From an uncultured bacterium (GTDB lineage Bacteria > Cloacimonadota > Cloacimonadia > Cloacimonadales > Cloacimonadaceae): a DNA stretch of 25,003 bases. A model generated the notes under the pieces. The model did not search any database. It saw only the letters and a program-made list of their open reading frames with translations, and was not told the origin of the DNA. Position 1 is the first letter of the stretch. Every line of letters begins with the position of its first letter. Both the position numbers and the translations under genes were made by a program. Below, one piece after another: positions 23,601-25,003 of the stretch. Location: the NCBI GenBank assembly GCA_937960795.1, contig CALGPA010000092.1, positions 1-25,003 of the forward strand, written 5' to 3'.

Positions 23601-23811
23601 CGCTGTAATCGGAACGGTCGAGCGTACTCTCTTGGATGGTTCCAGAATGAGAATGGCTAGAACCGGATGGTACATGTTAGATGGCACAAATATGGAAGGC
23701 ACCGGCGTAATGCCGGATATCTTGGTCGAACACAGCCTCAATGATATCGTGCAAAACAATGACAAACAGCTCCTTCGGGCAATCGAAGAAATCCTTGGAG
23801 AGATCGAATAA
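20659..23811 (+). CDS. Tricorn-type S41 protease, secreted
   Basis: Tricorn trims peptides from the proteasome or other proteases. The protein has a signal peptide (1-21, cleavage after ILG), so it is probably periplasmic. PD40-type beta-propeller repeats follow (SPDGNQVCFVFADDLWIVD, then VWSPDGEWIAFNSNREG), with a second propeller to about residue 535 and an acidic linker (about 537-565) of Glu and Asp. Then come a helical C1 domain (675-740), a PDZ domain (about 750-835) and the S41 core. Matching tricorn numbering, the catalytic set appears as Ser738/His739 (NASHTGF), Ser957-Asp958 (SFSDGEIFP) and Glu1013 (MEGTG). Start ATG 20659 has GGAG 7 bases upstream. Total 1050 residues, as in archaeal tricorn. 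Usual cytoplasmic location does not apply. Confidence 0.93.
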   Translation: MKFRAILALLAFLMIISPILGQVPGFLKDPAISPDGNQVCFVFADDLWIVDFAGGDARRLTDTKANEWGPVWSPDGEWIAFNSNREGQTYPYLISAQGGESRVIIRETYTVADWFNDSRHLLVLRGNPEFGSSFYKLPISSDRPLLLGEIGERWASLSPDNSKIVFSRYGYAHREAYTGSMNGDLWMLDIPSGEYMRLTRTDLTERYPRYSHFSNSLFYSYSDGTRFQLTRVDDMDFESPFQVSNLTDFSARDLSIARANDRIVFEHFNDIYKYDPTKLGGPRIQKLEIRIAQDMWQNPIVEQDMKNDIVDYAVSDDELLVAFTYKYDNFIVPRKGGKPIQITHDHAGWANMVFISDRELILSKLDRGREKLFTMSVDDDLSLKPFSWFGADSLAVKEVSKDAQGRLQIKYQDSQNAGRVAIADKGSTVLRPIDAPGMVISNFAINSSGTHAVYCTWDNYYFISGLYLYDLETDTHHKMFSDDRSISNIHWMEDNRSLVFTRDRNIYRLDLVPRDEYEFDVDHWDEIFEPSSMSSDNPEQEDNQDAQEEEIDSDEESPDIRADAPVKIVWESLDKRLYQLYSGSLSSMFVVSVLSDSTFLFVDRPWYSADKAVLYKGDIYGKNKKEEASFSKETLSYKLVNKNLYYLDGYALKSYHTTSRKRSSIDISMDYQYDIRELNTRVFEQAWGIFADNFYDPNFHGQDWQALYRKYRPFVTQARDINEVGTIIDEMVGDLNASHTGFYPRQDEPSHFKQSASLGLEFDYSEHLSRGIRIQRVYPTTRIASVYEIRDGDILTHIDEEEILPNTAMDEILRDKVGKLIKFRIMRDDQEITGQVRGLSYRELYNLYYEYVVDRRRQAVHEATNNRVGYIHLPAMGTVDYENFYRDFFRDNHDKEALIIDFRGNRGGRVHDDVISLLTKQTYAYSYSRLHGPEMRPEPRFAITIPTVVLVDEKSFSDGEIFPVIYQELNLGKVIGYPSSGAVIGTVERTLLDGSRMRMARTGWYMLDGTNMEGTGVMPDILVEHSLNDIVQNNDKQLLRAIEEILGEIE

Positions 23812-24668
23812 TGGATTTGGAAAAAACTCTTATTCAAGCTCAAGAGCTGAGTCAGAAAAACTGGATTCATGCAGTGCATCTGCTCACTCAAGCAGAGGAT
23901 GAACACCCCAATGATCCTCGGATTCAGATCGGATTGGGTGATCTCTACTTCAACCGTCTGAACTTCTCTCATGCACTCAAATACTACCTCAAAGTGCTTT
24001 CAATCAGTCCCGGTGATAGCAGGATCATCCATGCCATCGGAACTTGCTATCTCTATCGGCATGATTTTCGCCTGGCACTCGCTTATTTTAAAAGAATTCC
24101 AAATCCCGGCGAGGATGTGCTCTACAATATCGGCTATGCCCAGGCTCTATTGGGTAAACACGAAGATTGCATCAAAACCATGCAAGAGCTACTCACCAAA
24201 ATGCCAAACCATCCCTATATCTATTTCATCCTGATCGAACAGTATTTCGAGATAGGTAAGCTTGATGATGCCCTGTACTACGTGAAAAAAGCGGATAAAA
24301 TGGCGGGTCCGCATAGTCAAAGCTATGTCCTGGCAGGACTCATCTACAGCACCAGAGAGCAGTGGCTTCCCGCATATTACTACTACTACAAAGCAGATGA
24401 GCAGGGACCTATAAACAACCCCGAGCATGTCCTACGCTATGCTAATTCCGCCCGCATGGTCGGGAAGATAAACCACTCCATCAGCATCCTGCTTAAGGGA
24501 GAAAGCATGTTTCCATACCTAAGTGACATCTACGTCATGCTGATTCGCTCCCTGATCGAAACTAAGCAAATCGAGAAGGCAAGGAAAGCGGCAAAACGCG
24601 CCAGGAAGAATCTGGATGCTATCCCGCCAGTTCTGAAACTACTCATTCAAAGACTCAATGATCTGTGA
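23811..24668 (+). CDS. TPR repeat protein
   Basis: The 285-residue protein is built of tetratricopeptide repeats, helix-turn-helix units of about 34 residues. Clear ones are at 33-66 (PRIQIGLGDLYFNRLNFSHALKYYLKVLSISP), 67-98, 101-132 and 137-170, with more degenerate ones after. There is no signal peptide or membrane helix, so it is likely cytoplasmic and acts as a protein-binding scaffold. ATG 23811 overlaps the stop of the tricorn gene by 1 base (TAATG), so it is co-translated with it and may act with it. The C-terminus is basic (KARKAAKRARKNL). Partner unknown. Confidence 0.88.
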   Translation: MDLEKTLIQAQELSQKNWIHAVHLLTQAEDEHPNDPRIQIGLGDLYFNRLNFSHALKYYLKVLSISPGDSRIIHAIGTCYLYRHDFRLALAYFKRIPNPGEDVLYNIGYAQALLGKHEDCIKTMQELLTKMPNHPYIYFILIEQYFEIGKLDDALYYVKKADKMAGPHSQSYVLAGLIYSTREQWLPAYYYYYKADEQGPINNPEHVLRYANSARMVGKINHSISILLKGESMFPYLSDIYVMLIRSLIETKQIEKARKAAKRARKNLDAIPPVLKLLIQRLNDL

Positions 24669-24802
24669 TGATATAGCCGATCTGGCATATAGTTGCCTCA
24701 GTTTGAAGCATGGCCGTTCGATGAGCTGACACATATTTGGTTTAGAAGGTTGAGATGGTTGAGCGCTTCGCTGTTGAGGATTTCGGTCACAGCCCAAGAC
24801 AG

Positions 24803-24835
24803 CCACTTCAAAGTGGGGGCGGCTTGTAGCCGCCC
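24803..24835. repeat. Two back-to-back hairpins
   Basis: CCACTT (24803-24808) pairs with AAGTGG (24811-24816) across a 2-base CA loop. Immediately after, GGGCGGCT (24817-24824) pairs perfectly with AGCCGCCC (24828-24835) across TGT. There is no spacer between the two stems. Only weak T content follows, so it is not a clear terminator; it may be a REP-type element. Confidence 0.7.
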
Positions 24836-24929
24836 AAAGCTCAGGTGCAATCACCCATGAACCCGCCCCAAACCCGCCTTCCATTGTGGAGGCGACATCT
24901 TGTTGCTTTAATTGTCACAGCAGGACGAC

Positions 24930-25003
24930 ATTATGGATGCCAAGCTCCAGCCCTACATTCGTCATTATTATGGATGCCAAGCTCCAGCCCTACATTCGTC
25001 ATT
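24930..25003. repeat. Exact 37-bp tandem repeat, two copies at the window edge
   Basis: The 37-base unit starting ATTATGGATGCCAAGCTCCA occupies 24930-24966 and recurs exactly at 24967-25003, where the window ends. Copies abut without spacer, so this is not a CRISPR array. More copies may lie beyond the edge. Confidence 0.85.

Larger units (their letters stand above)
24669..25003. other. Repeat-rich noncoding end of window
   Basis: No convincing coding frame is seen in these 335 bases. An 81-codon frame on the minus strand (24639-24884) overlaps the hairpins and has no ribosome site. The section contains hairpins at 24803-24835, an imperfect inverted repeat CGCCTTCC/GGAGGCG (24875-24894) and a tandem repeat at 24930-25003. 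Confidence 0.6.

Noticed and set aside
24930..25003. CRISPR array
   Set aside because: The 37-bp copies are adjacent with no spacers, and no cas genes are present.

Overview
This window is bacterial chromosome from a Gram-negative-type organism. Supporting signs are an LpxH-like lipid A phosphohydrolase, several secreted or periplasmic proteins with signal peptides, and a long-periplasmic-domain YidC. Gene density is high and many genes overlap by 1 to 8 bases. Start codons include ATG, GTG and TTG, usually with AGGAGG-like ribosome binding sites. No marker gene fixes the taxonomy. The gene style (S41 tricorn-type protease, DUF4159 protein, cyclophilin with a large insertion, FtsH with an extra N-terminal segment, Ala-Gln type signal peptidase sites) suggests the Fibrobacterota/Cloacimonadota side of the tree, possibly Cloacimonadota. 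That is an inference.

Layout. Bases 1-5255 (+ strand) form a compact run: a radical SAM/SPASM protein cut by the window edge, a one-TM protein with a beta-propeller-like C-terminus, a secreted DUF4159 protein, an LpxH-like metallophosphoesterase, a membrane-anchored cyclophilin, a flavin-reductase-like PNPOx protein and a 63-residue hypothetical. Bases 5256-5934 hold no credible gene, only a mosaic of inverted, direct and tandem repeats. The small nucleoside phosphorylase gene ppnP follows with its own promoter and a terminator that also serves the convergent genes.

Bases 6326-10303 (- strand) are the classic rpmH-rnpA-yidD-yidC-jag cluster (ribosomal protein L34, RNase P protein, membrane insertion, RNA binding), ending in an MBL-fold hydrolase. 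Neither dnaA nor mnmE is next to it. Bases 10408-11146 (- strand) are a groES-trxA operon with a CIRCE operator (HrcA target) over its promoter and a strong terminator; groEL is not adjacent.

Bases 11286-24668 (+ strand) are one long, tightly packed series: tilS, hpt, ftsH, hslV, hslU, an MFS exporter, pgeF, a FapA/DUF342 protein, a secreted tricorn-type protease and a TPR protein. tilS, hpt and ftsH form an order familiar from many bacteria. Here it continues directly into hslVU and on to tricorn, so three ATP-dependent or large proteolytic machines sit in one probable transcription unit. The last 335 bases hold back-to-back hairpins and an exact 37-bp tandem repeat running to the window edge.

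I found no tRNA, rRNA, CRISPR array, transposase or prophage genes. Most of the window is housekeeping. The more unusual items are the CIRCE-controlled groES-trxA pair, the extended FtsH with a Walker A substitution, the cyclophilin insertion, the propeller-like membrane protein and the repeat mosaics.
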